Shown: positions 24,801 through 34,789, numbered from the stretch's first letter. The stretch is 39,632 nt of DNA from Defluviitaleaceae bacterium (GCA_009784615.1 WRBJ01000015.1:1-39632); one strand, 5' to 3'. Numbers and translations are program-made. Notes: generated by a model not told the origin, from the letters alone.

Positions 24801-25901
24801 ATGGCGCAAAAGCGCATTGGTTTGGCATTAAGCGGTGGGGGTATAAGAGCATTAATTTTTCATTTAGGCGTTTTAAAATGGATGGCAGAGCAGACAATGT
24901 TAGAAGAAGTTGTACAAATTTCAAGCGTATCTGGTGGTTCGCTATGCGCAGGACTAATTTTTGCACACAGCGGCGGCAAATTTCCAGCAAGCAAAGATTT
25001 TTTAAACGATGTATTACCGTCAATAGAGCAAGTCATCCTTAATAATGACATACAGCTATCATCAATGCTTAGGATTTTTCCGTTTTGGCTACGCCGCCGC
25101 ACTGCACTGTTAGCAAGGGTTATGGGCAAAAAATGGGGCATTACAGGCACAATGCAAGGTCTGTCGCACCAACCCCTATGGCAAGCCAATTGCACTACAT
25201 ATGAAACAGGCAGACGCTTTCGCATAACCCAAAAAGAAATGGGCGATTTTATTGTAGGCACAGCCCACGACCATAATTTACCAATATCGGACGCAATGGC
25301 GGCTTCGGCGGGTTTTCCTTTCCTAATTGGTCCATACATCCTGCGCAGAAAGGATTTCGATTGGCAACCAGCACAGTTACCGCAAAATATGCCACGCCCA
25401 GCAGATTTTAAACTGCCACGCCGCTATCATTTATGGGATGGCGGTGTTTATGATAATTTGGGACTTGAAGGTCTTTTTCATATTTCTGACAGTCCATCGG
25501 GTGGACGGCTAACAGATGATATAAACTACATTATAGTCAGCAATGCAGGGCATACAAGCGGTTTTAAACGCCGTGGTCTATCATCAAGCCCAAAACGGTT
25601 GCTGGACATAGCCACAGACCAAGTAGGCGCATTGCGTTCACGCACAATAAACAGCCACATACGCCAGCTAAACAACGGGTTGCATCTGCGTATAGGTCGC
25701 ACACCAGCAGATATTTTAGAAAACGCACCGCAAGACTTCACCGAAAAGCGTCGTATAATCAAAGAAAGCCTACCGGCACACCAAGCCCGCTTTGTGCGGG
25801 ATTATAAAACAACGCTAAGAACACCAACTACGCAAGATTTTGCCCTAATAATGCGCCACGGTTACGAAACGGCAAAAATTACCGATATAGTATTAGGATA
25901 A
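24801..25901 (+). CDS. Patatin-like phospholipase/acylhydrolase
   Basis: A predicted serine lipid acyl hydrolase of the patatin family. The 366 residues show the oxyanion loop SGGGIRAL (11-18), the nucleophile Ser44 in SVSGGS (the usual G-x-S-x-G with its first Gly replaced by Ser) and the catalytic Asp213 in WDGGVYDN. It has no signal peptide, so it should act in the cytoplasm or at the inner membrane face. GGCGGTGA precedes the ATG. The gene stands alone, divergent from flagellin. The substrate is unknown; family members cleave phospholipids or neutral lipids. Confidence 0.88.
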   Translation: MAQKRIGLALSGGGIRALIFHLGVLKWMAEQTMLEEVVQISSVSGGSLCAGLIFAHSGGKFPASKDFLNDVLPSIEQVILNNDIQLSSMLRIFPFWLRRRTALLARVMGKKWGITGTMQGLSHQPLWQANCTTYETGRRFRITQKEMGDFIVGTAHDHNLPISDAMAASAGFPFLIGPYILRRKDFDWQPAQLPQNMPRPADFKLPRRYHLWDGGVYDNLGLEGLFHISDSPSGGRLTDDINYIIVSNAGHTSGFKRRGLSSSPKRLLDIATDQVGALRSRTINSHIRQLNNGLHLRIGRTPADILENAPQDFTEKRRIIKESLPAHQARFVRDYKTTLRTPTTQDFALIMRHGYETAKITDIVLG

Positions 25902-26021
25902 ATTTAAGCACGGACGCTCTTAACGTTTTTCTTTTTGCTATAGCGAACCAACTTAACATTGCGCTTTTCGGCTCGCAGATGAATTGCAAAAAGTAAAATC
26001 GTTGGAAAAGGAGAGCTTTAA

Positions 26022-26798
26022 ATGATTAACAAAGTAAGCAATATGGCAGTAAGCCAAGCCAATTACGGTAAAAAACAAAGCTACGAAACCAAAGCAAAAA
26101 CCGCAAAACAAGCAGACCAAGTGCAAATTAGCAACGAAGCAAAACAAATGCAAACAGGGCAATGTTTGCGTGAAGATTTGCGGCAAAACGGGTTTAATCT
26201 ACGCTTTGCAATGTTGGAGATTGGCGGTGAAGATGTGCAGGTAATAGTAACCGCAACGGGCATTTGGAAACCAGACGGCGAAGGCAACCATACATTGTTA
26301 GACACATCAAAAGGCATTGCGGGCGTGGCACAATCATCAATTCACGAACTAGAGCATTTAAGCCTTATGTTACGCCATATGCCACCCGATTTTGTAAGCA
26401 CAAGCGTATATAACAAAAGAAACAATCTAGTGCTTGACGAAAATATAGAAACCATCACAACCCAAACACAGCTAACATTTAAAGAACGTCTGCAACAATT
26501 TGTTGATGTTTTTGAAGCTATGCGTGAAGATTTTAACGGCAATGCGCAAATGCAATTTTCGCAAACTGCATTTAGACTGCTGTTAGATGGCGCAATAGGT
26601 CTAGCGGCGCAACTGATAAGAATAAATCTAGGCGAAGCAAACATAAATGAAGAAACAATAGAAGAAATACGCCTGCAATCCGAAGAACAACTTAACATCT
26701 TCGCCTCAACTTTTATAAATAATTTTAACCAACACGGCAAAGAAACCGCCTTTAACATAGCTTGGGCAACCTTTGGCATAGAAGATACAATAAAATAA
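26022..26798 (+). CDS. Uncharacterised protein with HELEH motif
   Basis: This 258-residue soluble protein starts with a low-complexity, Lys/Ala/Gln-rich segment (1-48) containing DQVQISNEAKQMQ. That resembles the linear 'ISxEAK' segments of FlgM and other flagellar proteins. Residues 55-95 look like a beta-rich piece, and 108-112 read HELEH, which fits the HExxH zinc-protease pattern but has no clear third ligand. The remaining 130 residues are mainly helical. AAAAGGAGAG lies upstream of the ATG. It is not in an operon and converges on the palindromic element at 26803-26985. I do not recognise the family. Confidence 0.75.
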   Translation: MINKVSNMAVSQANYGKKQSYETKAKTAKQADQVQISNEAKQMQTGQCLREDLRQNGFNLRFAMLEIGGEDVQVIVTATGIWKPDGEGNHTLLDTSKGIAGVAQSSIHELEHLSLMLRHMPPDFVSTSVYNKRNNLVLDENIETITTQTQLTFKERLQQFVDVFEAMREDFNGNAQMQFSQTAFRLLLDGAIGLAAQLIRINLGEANINEETIEEIRLQSEEQLNIFASTFINNFNQHGKETAFNIAWATFGIEDTIK

Positions 26799-26802
26799 AA
26801 AA

Positions 26803-26985
26803 AGCGGCTGATTGCCGCACAGACTGATGACAAACTTAATTTAAATGCAACACCAGTTAAAACTGGTTAAAAGTTGCGACTGTGAGTCGCTTGCAATAGG
26901 GCTCTCAGCCCAAATTTCTTAACTGGTTTTAACCAGTGTTTCTTTTTAAGGCTTTGTCTACAGTCTGAAGCGGCTGATTGCCGCA
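26803..26985. other. Multi-hairpin palindromic element between convergent genes
   Basis: Two identical copies of AGCGGCTGATTGCCGCA (26803-26819 and 26969-26985) flank a 149-bp block. Each copy is itself a GCGGC/GCCGC terminator hairpin: the left copy has its T-run on the minus strand and the right copy on the plus strand. The block is bounded by inverted repeats CAGACTGATGACAAA (26820-26834) and TTTGTCTACAGTCTG (26953-26967). Inside are ACCAGTTAAAACTGGT, GCGACTGTGAGTCGC, GGGCTCTCAGCCC and ACTGGTTTTAACCAGT, giving a cloverleaf-like fold. It acts at least as a bidirectional terminator, and it may be a small mobile element or RNA. Confidence 0.7.
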
Positions 26986-26989
26986 TTTT

Positions 26990-28606
26990 TTATTTTATAG
27001 AAAAAGCAATATTGTTGGCGTGGTCGCCGCTTCTTTCTAGGTCGGTCAACATATCTACAAAGACAACGCCGCATTTTGGGTCGCAACAGTTGGTTGTCAG
27101 ACGTTTTATATGGTTGTCAGCAAATTTTTTGGCTAGGTCGTCCACTTCTTGCTCTAGCGTTTTAACTTGCTCCAACTTGCCGTTATCTTGATTTTCAAAG
27201 GCTTCTAGGGCTTCGTCTGCAAGCCTTAATGTTATATCACTTAGCTCTTTAAGCTCGGCTTTTGCGGCATCAGATAGTTTTAATCCGTTGTCTACAATCA
27301 TTATTGTATATTCTGCAATATTTTCTGCGTGGTCGCCTATACGTTCCATATCAGATGAAATGCGGAACATTTTACCTACCTTTTCGGCATCACCGCTGGA
27401 TAGCTTTTTGTTGTTAATTTCTACTAACTTATTGGCTATTTCTTGGTTTAGATAGTTTACAATTTTCTCTACCTCAAAAACCCTTTCTGCTTTTTCGGTG
27501 TCTTTTTCAAAAAAGGCTTTTGTTGCTCTTGCTAGGTTTTTATTCGCTATTTTGCCTAAACGGGCAAGCTCCATATGGGCGTTATGCACATCAACCGACG
27601 CTGGCTGTGCTATTTTTGTATCCAAATATATTAGTTTTCTTTCATATGTTTCGTCATCTTCGTTTTTCTTTTGCGGTATAATTTTTTCAAGCAGTTTTGC
27701 AATAGGTGTTACAAAGCCCAAAAGCAAGGTCATTGTGGCAACATTGTATAGGGTGTGGAACATTGCCACTTGGCGGGCGGGGTCTGCCCACGTTGTTTCA
27801 AACCAACCCAAGATGGAAGGCACAAAGAATATTAGCAGACCAAAGACAGTGCTACCAATTATGTCATATGTTATATGAAAAACCGCCGCCCGCTTACTTT
27901 CACGGTTTGCAGGGATGGAAGCGATAAGCGTGGTTATAGATGTGCCGATGTTTGTACCTAATATAATAAATGCCGATGTTTCAAAAGGAATAGGCACACC
28001 AGCAACGTGCATTGCAACCAAAACACCAGTTGCGGCTGTAGAGCTTTGCACCGCCGCCGTAAACAAAAAGCCAGCTACAAGTGCTAAGAAGGGATTTTCA
28101 AAAGCAATTAATATATCGCTAAAGCCCGGAAGGCTTGCCAACGCCCGCAACGGGCCGCCCATTGTGGTAATACCAAAGAAAAGTATGCCAAAACCAAGCA
28201 CAACATAACCAATATCTTTAATGCGTTTGTTTTTAAAAAACACATACATTATAACGCCGATAAATATAAAAACTGGTGCGTAAGCATCTATCCTAAAAGC
28301 CACCAATTGGGCAGATAATGTCGTACCCACATTTGCGCCTAATATAATGCCTATTGCCTGTGTTAAATTCATTAACCCCGAATTAACAAAACTAACCGTC
28401 ATAACGGTTGAAGCTGTAGAGCTGTTTAAAGCAATTGTTGCGATAATGCCAACAGCAACGCCCAAAAACCTGTTAGAAGTGGCCTTTTGCAAAAAGCTCT
28501 GCAAACGGTCGCCCGCTATGGTTTGCAAACCGCTTGACATTATCCTCATACCAAACAAAAACAAACCCAAACCGCCTGCTATTAAAACTATGCTGTCTAT
28601 ACCCAT
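26990..28606 (-). CDS. Na/Pi cotransporter family protein with PhoU-like domain
   Basis: A predicted sodium-coupled phosphate carrier. The 538 residues contain two inverted Na/Pi-cotransporter repeats, with the hallmark QSST-type segments ALNSSTASTVMT (about 60-72) and AAVQSSTAATGVLVAM (about 183-198), plus GANVGTT and GTNIGTS. After about residue 320 a cytoplasmic helical PhoU-like domain follows (SSDMERIGDHAENIAEY and LTDLERSGDHANNIAF). This domain order is usual for NptA-like bacterial proteins, where the PhoU part may sense phosphate status. It is a single gene ending at the palindromic element. Confidence 0.93.
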   Translation of the reverse strand: MGIDSIVLIAGGLGLFLFGMRIMSSGLQTIAGDRLQSFLQKATSNRFLGVAVGIIATIALNSSTASTVMTVSFVNSGLMNLTQAIGIILGANVGTTLSAQLVAFRIDAYAPVFIFIGVIMYVFFKNKRIKDIGYVVLGFGILFFGITTMGGPLRALASLPGFSDILIAFENPFLALVAGFLFTAAVQSSTAATGVLVAMHVAGVPIPFETSAFIILGTNIGTSITTLIASIPANRESKRAAVFHITYDIIGSTVFGLLIFFVPSILGWFETTWADPARQVAMFHTLYNVATMTLLLGFVTPIAKLLEKIIPQKKNEDDETYERKLIYLDTKIAQPASVDVHNAHMELARLGKIANKNLARATKAFFEKDTEKAERVFEVEKIVNYLNQEIANKLVEINNKKLSSGDAEKVGKMFRISSDMERIGDHAENIAEYTIMIVDNGLKLSDAAKAELKELSDITLRLADEALEAFENQDNGKLEQVKTLEQEVDDLAKKFADNHIKRLTTNCCDPKCGVVFVDMLTDLERSGDHANNIAFSIK

Positions 28607-28721
28607 ATTAACCTCCGCTTTTGTGCTACAAACAATTCATTATAACAAAACCTGCGAAACAAATCAATATCAATTAATAATAAATCGACAAAATTATTTT
28701 GTGTGAAAAAACTGATAGAGG

Positions 28722-28751
28722 TTGACAAACTATCACCAAATGATGTACAAT
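28722..28751 (+). promoter_or_regulatory. Sigma-A-like promoter of the chemotaxis receptor gene
   Basis: TTGACA (28722-28727), 18 nt, TACAAT (28746-28751), about 67 bp before the ATG, followed by AAGGAGATG as ribosome site. I see no sigma-28 signature here. Confidence 0.75.
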
Positions 28752-28818
28752 CAAATTAGCAGTATATATATACAACAACTCTATCATATTAATTAATACA
28801 AAGGAGATGTGAGCAACT

Positions 28819-31113
28819 ATGTCAAACAACGGCACCGCAAGGACACAGAAGGCTAAAAAATTGCGAATACGGCAATCCATTTCTACACGGGTAACTATTT
28901 CTTCCATCGCTCTTGCTATGGTTTTTGGCGGCATCATAATCACTTTTAGTTACTTTATGTACTACAATGCATCCATTCGTCATCACCAACAAAAAGTAGA
29001 GGCAATTGTAAACTCGGTTTCAGGCGTTATTGATGCCGAACGTCTTTATCGTTCAGCAAATGCCAACATAACCGACGCATATTGGTTCGAGCTTACAAAT
29101 TCTATGGGTGCTATTTTAGACATTAGCCCCACAATAGAATATTTGTACATCTTGCTTCCTTATAATGATGAAACTTGGATGTATTTTAATTCTGCTGTAC
29201 GTATGGGCGAACCACCTAATGTTTATTTTAGACAAGTTGAAGAAGTTGGCGTATATGGTCCAGAACCTTTTTATGCTATGAACGAGCGGCGCACTGTTTC
29301 TACCGGCATTGAATATGCCGGCGAATGGGGTACTTTGCTTGGCGCATTTGCACCTGTTATTGACAGACAGGGTAATGTTGTGGGTATTGTTGGCGCAGAT
29401 ATTAGCGGAGAACAAATTACATCCACAGTACGCAATTATATAATAATCGCTTCTATTATATCGTTTACACTTTCACTTTTGCTTGGTATTATTTTACGTG
29501 TACGTACAATACGTGTATTGAAATATTCTTTTAGACGTATTTTGGATGATGGCAATTTATTAAATAATAGTCGGGAAGAATTTAAAGTACGTAATGAAGA
29601 TAAAAATTCTAGCGAAATTACAGCGAAGCTATACACAAGTTTTGCGGATAACTACAATGGTTTTAACACATTGCTGGTCGATATTGAAAAAGCCGTACAG
29701 GCACATCTGCAAGGCCAAAGCTCTTATAGAATTGATGTATGTAACCACGAAGGTGCAAGATGTGATTTGGTAAACCAAATTAATGAAATGCTTGAATATT
29801 ATCAAAATGGCATTACCGAGGTTGTAGATATTGTAAAGTCTTACGGCGAAGGCAATTTTGGCAATGAAGTTTACGACTTTAACGGAGAATGGGTTTGGGT
29901 AAGCAATTCTTTAAACGAGCTTAGGTCTAATTTTGCCAATATCGCATCAAGCGTTAAAATGATGGCGGATAGTGCGGCAGAAGGTAATTTTGATGTTACA
30001 ATGGATGCTTCTACCTTTAAAGGTCAATGGTATGAAATGGCTCGCAGGCTTAACAAATTAATGAAGGCGGTGGAACTACCGCTTGAAGAAATAGAGCATA
30101 ATGTTATTTTAATGAGCAAGGGCGATTTTACATTACTTGGTGATGTAGGACTTAAAGGTCGCTTTGACGTGGTGGGCAAAGCCTGCGATATTGCAAATGC
30201 AAATATTAGAGAAGTTATTGACGAAATTTCTAAAGTGCTTGCCAAAATCGCCGATGGCGACTTAACAGTTGGTATTCACGATGGATACTATATAGGCGAA
30301 TATGCGCCAATTAGGGATGCATTAAAAACTATTTTAAAATCGCTAAACTACACAATGGCAGATATACAAACGGCGGCAGACAAAGTTAATGAAGGTGCAG
30401 AGCAAATTTCAGGTTCATCTATGCAATTGGCAACAGGTGCAACCATACAAAACGCCGCTATCGAAGAATTGTCAGCGTCTATCGAGCTTATACACACAGA
30501 CGCTTTGCAGGCTAACAGCTCTGCAACATCAGCAAATGACACAACTACATTATCACGACAATTTGCTGACCGCGGCACAGAATCTGTTAGTTTGATGGTA
30601 GAAACAATGAACCGTGTGAAAGAATCCAGCGATTCTGTTTCAAAAATAATCAGCTCTATACGTAGCATTGCCTTCCAAACCAATTTGCTTGCGCTTAACG
30701 CATCGGTCGAAGCGGCAAGAGCCGGCGACCACGGCAGAGGCTTTAGCGTTGTTGCGGATGAAGTTAGAACACTGGCAGGACGTAGCCAACGCTCTGCGGC
30801 TGATACAGAAATTATTATTAAAGAAGATACAAAAATTGCAGATGAAGGCATAAAGGCAACACAAGACGTTGTAGAATCCTTTAACCTTATAGCCGATAAT
30901 ATTACGGAAATTTCAGAACTTATCCAAAATATCACCGATATTTCTGAAAAGCAATTGGATTCTATCTCGTCAATAAATGCATCTGTATCAGAAATTGCAA
31001 AGGTTGTAACAGAAACGACCGCAACAGCAGAAGAATCTGCGGCGGCTAGTGAAGAATTAAACCAGCAGGCTGATATGTTGCGCCAGAAAGTAGCTTTCTT
31101 TAAAATTAAATAG
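28819..31113 (+). CDS. Methyl-accepting chemotaxis protein with several HAMP-like repeats
   Basis: This membrane receptor of 764 residues controls CheA. A first membrane segment (about 25-49) precedes an extracellular Cache-like sensor (50-203, ending [17 protein letters not shown]), and a second segment lies at about 207-227. Between 228 and 520 a run of HAMP-like modules can be seen by their repeated GNF/GDF/GDL turns ([37 protein letters not shown]). The signalling hairpin is canonical at about 610-655 ([36 protein letters not shown]). There is no CheR-tethering pentapeptide at the end. The multi-HAMP linker is longer than in standard receptors. Confidence 0.94.
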   Translation: MSNNGTARTQKAKKLRIRQSISTRVTISSIALAMVFGGIIITFSYFMYYNASIRHHQQKVEAIVNSVSGVIDAERLYRSANANITDAYWFELTNSMGAILDISPTIEYLYILLPYNDETWMYFNSAVRMGEPPNVYFRQVEEVGVYGPEPFYAMNERRTVSTGIEYAGEWGTLLGAFAPVIDRQGNVVGIVGADISGEQITSTVRNYIIIASIISFTLSLLLGIILRVRTIRVLKYSFRRILDDGNLLNNSREEFKVRNEDKNSSEITAKLYTSFADNYNGFNTLLVDIEKAVQAHLQGQSSYRIDVCNHEGARCDLVNQINEMLEYYQNGITEVVDIVKSYGEGNFGNEVYDFNGEWVWVSNSLNELRSNFANIASSVKMMADSAAEGNFDVTMDASTFKGQWYEMARRLNKLMKAVELPLEEIEHNVILMSKGDFTLLGDVGLKGRFDVVGKACDIANANIREVIDEISKVLAKIADGDLTVGIHDGYYIGEYAPIRDALKTILKSLNYTMADIQTAADKVNEGAEQISGSSMQLATGATIQNAAIEELSASIELIHTDALQANSSATSANDTTTLSRQFADRGTESVSLMVETMNRVKESSDSVSKIISSIRSIAFQTNLLALNASVEAARAGDHGRGFSVVADEVRTLAGRSQRSAADTEIIIKEDTKIADEGIKATQDVVESFNLIADNITEISELIQNITDISEKQLDSISSINASVSEIAKVVTETTATAEESAAASEELNQQADMLRQKVAFFKIK

Positions 31114-31155
31114 GCAATTAAAAAGGCGGCAAAATGCCGCCTTTTTAATTGCCTA
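31111..31155. terminator. Perfect 21-bp stem terminator shared by two convergent genes
   Basis: Positions 31111-31131 pair exactly with 31135-31155 around a 3-nt loop. GGCGGCA/TGCCGCC forms the core and A5/T5 runs flank it. The receptor's TAG is the first three bases of the stem, and the stop codon of yunB lies in the other arm. Confidence 0.92.
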
Positions 31156-31837
31156 TACCAAAATTTGTTAGGAACATCCCATCCGGCACTTCGCCTTGGA
31201 AAATTGTATTTACCAGCGGCACACGGCGGGTTATCGGCACGGTTTCGCTTTGCAAAGGCACAACCACTTGCATAGAAGCGTCCACCGTCAACCAAACTTG
31301 AAAATTAATTTGGTTTATACCTGCGGATGTGAAAGATGTTTCGTATTCTACCGTCGCCTCGCCCGTTGGGACGATGTTAATGCGTATATCGGGCCCAATA
31401 CTGGCAAAGATAGGTATGCCCGTAAGCATACCAAGGGGTACAGCAATTGGTGTTGGATGGTCAATTGACAGTTGTGTAGAAATATCAACAGCCAATTGTG
31501 CCGCCACTTGGTTAATGCGCATAGCGTCTATAGAAAGCGAATTTAACCGCCCTGCCCCGTCAAGGCTTTTTGTGTAAAAATCTTCGCTAACCAATCCAAA
31601 TTGGGTTATGGTCGTGTTTATAGAATCGTTTATTATTTCGTTGATTATAGAAACCGAGCGTTGGTTGGCAATGGTTATTACGGCGGGCATTATTGCACGG
31701 TTTGCTATAATAAGCCCAAAGACGGCTATTGCGATAATTATTATCACAGCAAAACCAAGACCCCGTTTGGCTTTGCCCATTTTTGTACGCTTTGGACGTG
31801 GGCGGCGACCCATTGCAAAATACGGCTTATAAAACAT
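31145..31837 (-). CDS. yunB: Sporulation protein YunB
   Basis: This 230-residue protein has one N-terminal membrane anchor (about 27-48, after a basic stretch) and a large outside domain. The family signature is clear in FASIGPDIRINIVPTG, TSFTSAGINQINFQVWL and VPLVNTIFQGEVPDGMF. In Bacillus subtilis yunB is expressed in the mother cell under sigma-E and is needed for normal sporulation, so its presence argues that this organism forms endospores. The start at ATG 31837 has AGAGGTG upstream; a second ATG nine codons in (31813) is possible. It is divergent from the penicillin-binding protein gene. Confidence 0.9.
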   Translation of the reverse strand: MFYKPYFAMGRRPRPKRTKMGKAKRGLGFAVIIIIAIAVFGLIIANRAIMPAVITIANQRSVSIINEIINDSINTTITQFGLVSEDFYTKSLDGAGRLNSLSIDAMRINQVAAQLAVDISTQLSIDHPTPIAVPLGMLTGIPIFASIGPDIRINIVPTGEATVEYETSFTSAGINQINFQVWLTVDASMQVVVPLQSETVPITRRVPLVNTIFQGEVPDGMFLTNFGIGN

Positions 31838-31886
31838 TTTACACCTCTAATATTACGTTTTTATTAAAAGACTAGATTTTGGAAAC

Positions 31887-31901
31887 AATGTATGCTATAC
31901 T
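31887..31901. promoter_or_regulatory. Overlapping divergent promoter elements, yunB and PBP
   Basis: On the minus strand CATACATT (31887-31894) matches the sigma-E -10 pattern CATACAHT, 50 bp before yunB; a good -35 is not seen. On the plus strand TGCTATACT (31893-31901) is an extended -10 for the penicillin-binding protein gene, 39 bp before its ATG, again without a strong -35. Confidence 0.4.
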
Positions 31902-31940
31902 ACTATATTACAGGCAAGAACAATTTACGATATAAAGGGG

Positions 31941-34736
31941 ATGATGTATTTGAATTATTCTAGCGAAAACAATAAAAAGCGTATGAAAAAATACAAAAAC
32001 CACGGTACAAAAGTGATTAATAAAGCAAGCCATTTGGTGTTGCGTGCGGTTATTGCCTTTGTGCTTATTGCCGTTGTTGCGGTGGCTGGTGCAGGTATTG
32101 GTTTTTATTTTTCGGTTATAGAAGGCGCGCAGGACGTTTCGACATTGCCACGTGGTATAATCGGCGGGGAACTTGACAGCGTTATTTTGGATGCCCACGG
32201 CAATGAAATTGCACGTCTTGATGCTGGTGTAAACCGCACTTGGGCAGAATGGGACGATATTTCTCAATATTTAAAAGACGCAATTGTAGCAATCGAAGAC
32301 GAGCGTTTTTTCGAGCATAACGGCGTAGATATGCGCTCTATGGGTCGTGCTGTGTACGAAACTTTTTTGCGTGGCAACCAGCAAGGCGGCTCTACCATTA
32401 CACAACAGCTTATCAAAAACCAAATAGGATTAATGCGCAATTCTGTCGAAAGCAAATTGCAAGAACAGGTAATGGCGGTGCAATTTGAAACTATGCTTGT
32501 GGAAGAATTGGGCAGTGTCGAAGCCGCCAAACAACATATTTTGCTTGAATATATGAACATAATATATCTTGGCGGCGGCAATAACGGCGTACAAGCGGCA
32601 TCAATGTTTTATTTCGGCAAAAATGCCAGCGAGCTAACATTAAGCGAAGCCGCTGTAATTGCAGGCATAACGCAGTTTCCATGGAGCTATAATCCATCAC
32701 GTTTTCCCGAAAACAATCGTTATAGAAAAGCCAATGTGCTTGACGCAATGCTACGTTTGGGCAAGATAACAGAAAGCCAACACCGTGAAGCGTTGGAGGA
32801 CGATGTATACGACCGTATACAAGCCTTCCGCAGTGATGTTGACCCTAACGAGCATATTTGGTCATATTTTACAGAAGCGGTAATCGCTCAGCTTCGTGAT
32901 GATTTGATGGAGCAGCAAAATCTTACTCGTGACCAAGCAAATCACCGCATTTTTCACGATGGTTTAACAATCTATTCAACAATGATTCCTGAAATTCAAG
33001 AAATCGTTGACAGAGAATATTTAAATGAAGCCAATTTTCCAACAAATGCAAGGGATTTTGAATATACATTACAGCTTAATGTTGATGTACGGAATACTAC
33101 AACAGGTCGCATTAGGCACGCACAGCGTACATCCGCCCAATTTGGGCAAAGAATTACAAACCCAGATATGTTTGACACCTTTATAGAATGGGCTTTAAAC
33201 GATATTATGGCAATGGATGATGTGCAACACGGGCAATATCGTTTTATAGCTATACCTCAACCGCAATCTTCTATGGTCGTCATCGACCATAACAACGGGC
33301 GTGTTGTAGCTATGGCAGGACAACGTGGCGAAAAACAGGCAAACCGCCAGTGGAACCGTGCAACACAGGCTACACGTCAACCTGGTTCTGTCTTTAAAAT
33401 TTTTGCGTCATTTGCCCCCGCTATTGATTTAGGAATGATTACAGCCGCCACCGCTTTTGACGATACACCGAATATTATTTTCGACTACGGCTTGGGTCGC
33501 CATCGTGTTTGGCCTCAAAACTGGTGGGCTCCTTCTGGTGCAACACCTTACCGTGGACACACTACAGTGCGCCGTGCTATAGAGCAATCGTATAATATAG
33601 TAGCTGTTAAAAACTGGAATTATGTTGGTGGACCAGTGGCATTTAACTATCTGCAAAACTTCGGTTTTACAACCCTTGACCCAAGCGAAGCAAACAACGC
33701 CGCCGCTGTTTTAGGCGGACTTAACCACGGCGTTACAACCATCGAACTAACGGCGGCAATGGGTGCTATAGCCAATGGCGGCATATTGCATCAACCAATA
33801 CTTTACACCCAAGTGCTTGACCGTGAAGGCAATATAGTTATCGACAACCGTGCGTTAGAGCCAACACAGGTAATAAACCGTGATACGGCATATTTGCTAA
33901 CAGATATGATGCGCGACGTTATGAGAGGCGGAGGCACAGGTACCGCCGCCAACTGGGCGGGCAATATGGACGTGGCAGGCAAAACAGGTACAACGCAAAA
34001 TGGACGTGATGTTTATTTTGTGGGTTATACACCATATTTTACCGCAGGCGTTTGGGTTGGACACGACGTTGCACGCAATTTATCGCTAATTGGCGGTCGC
34101 CCTGACGTACGTATTTTTAGCACAGTAATGCGCCAAATTCACCAAGACCTAGAGGTACGCCGTTTCGAGCGTCCGCCAGGCTTTGTTACAGCGCAAATTT
34201 GCATAGATTCTGGTGGCATACCCACGGCGGCGTGCCATAACGACCCACGTGGCGGGCGTATTCGTAGTGAGATTTTTATTGCAGGCACTGCACCTATGAT
34301 TTCTTGCCATATTCATTTCGAGCAAGAAGTAGAAATCATCACAGGGCTACTGCCAGACCCGCAGTGGACACCAGCCGACCAAATAGAAACACGCACCTTT
34401 ATACGCCGTGACCGCTCGTGGCTGGAAGTTGCAGGCAACGTAAGTATAACCGATGCGTGGCTGGAAGCACCAACACAAGTATCCACATTCTTTAACCCAT
34501 TTGCGGATTATGATTATTATGATATTGACCACGGTCCACCAGACGATGACTATGACGAACCAGTTTATGGATACTGGGGCGAACCTGAAGATGAGCCTGC
34601 CGAACAAATCTTTGCCCCCGACAATCCCGTAACCCAGCCACCAACACAACCACAACAAACCGAGCCGCCCACACTACCCTTCACACTACCAAACATCGAC
34701 CGCTCTCCAATACAATGGCCCGACCAATTGCCATAA
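31941..34736 (+). CDS. Class A penicillin-binding protein (glycosyltransferase/transpeptidase)
   Basis: A bifunctional peptidoglycan synthase of the PBP1A type. It has a basic cytoplasmic tail, a membrane anchor at about 33-58, and a GT51 glycosyltransferase with catalytic Glu119 in AIEDERFFEHNGVD and QGGSTITQQLIKN. The transpeptidase has Ser483-x-x-Lys486 (PGSVFK), SYN at 550-552 and KTG at 681-683. After the enzyme domains comes a tail (about 830-931) first rich in Asp, Tyr and Glu, then in Pro, Thr and Gln. ATG 31941 and 31944 lie very close to AAAGGGG, so TTG 31950 is a plausible true start. With 931 residues it is on the long side, through the tail. Confidence 0.93.
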   Translation: MMYLNYSSENNKKRMKKYKNHGTKVINKASHLVLRAVIAFVLIAVVAVAGAGIGFYFSVIEGAQDVSTLPRGIIGGELDSVILDAHGNEIARLDAGVNRTWAEWDDISQYLKDAIVAIEDERFFEHNGVDMRSMGRAVYETFLRGNQQGGSTITQQLIKNQIGLMRNSVESKLQEQVMAVQFETMLVEELGSVEAAKQHILLEYMNIIYLGGGNNGVQAASMFYFGKNASELTLSEAAVIAGITQFPWSYNPSRFPENNRYRKANVLDAMLRLGKITESQHREALEDDVYDRIQAFRSDVDPNEHIWSYFTEAVIAQLRDDLMEQQNLTRDQANHRIFHDGLTIYSTMIPEIQEIVDREYLNEANFPTNARDFEYTLQLNVDVRNTTTGRIRHAQRTSAQFGQRITNPDMFDTFIEWALNDIMAMDDVQHGQYRFIAIPQPQSSMVVIDHNNGRVVAMAGQRGEKQANRQWNRATQATRQPGSVFKIFASFAPAIDLGMITAATAFDDTPNIIFDYGLGRHRVWPQNWWAPSGATPYRGHTTVRRAIEQSYNIVAVKNWNYVGGPVAFNYLQNFGFTTLDPSEANNAAAVLGGLNHGVTTIELTAAMGAIANGGILHQPILYTQVLDREGNIVIDNRALEPTQVINRDTAYLLTDMMRDVMRGGGTGTAANWAGNMDVAGKTGTTQNGRDVYFVGYTPYFTAGVWVGHDVARNLSLIGGRPDVRIFSTVMRQIHQDLEVRRFERPPGFVTAQICIDSGGIPTAACHNDPRGGRIRSEIFIAGTAPMISCHIHFEQEVEIITGLLPDPQWTPADQIETRTFIRRDRSWLEVAGNVSITDAWLEAPTQVSTFFNPFADYDYYDIDHGPPDDDYDEPVYGYWGEPEDEPAEQIFAPDNPVTQPPTQPQQTEPPTLPFTLPNIDRSPIQWPDQLP

Positions 34737-34789
34737 ACATAACAATTTCATCCCTATCAATATTTATTTAATAATAGCAAAAAAAATGC

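Noticed and set aside
26803-26985. CRISPR array
   Set aside because: There are only two copies of the 17-bp repeat and the sequence between them is palindromic, not a series of spacers; no cas genes are present.
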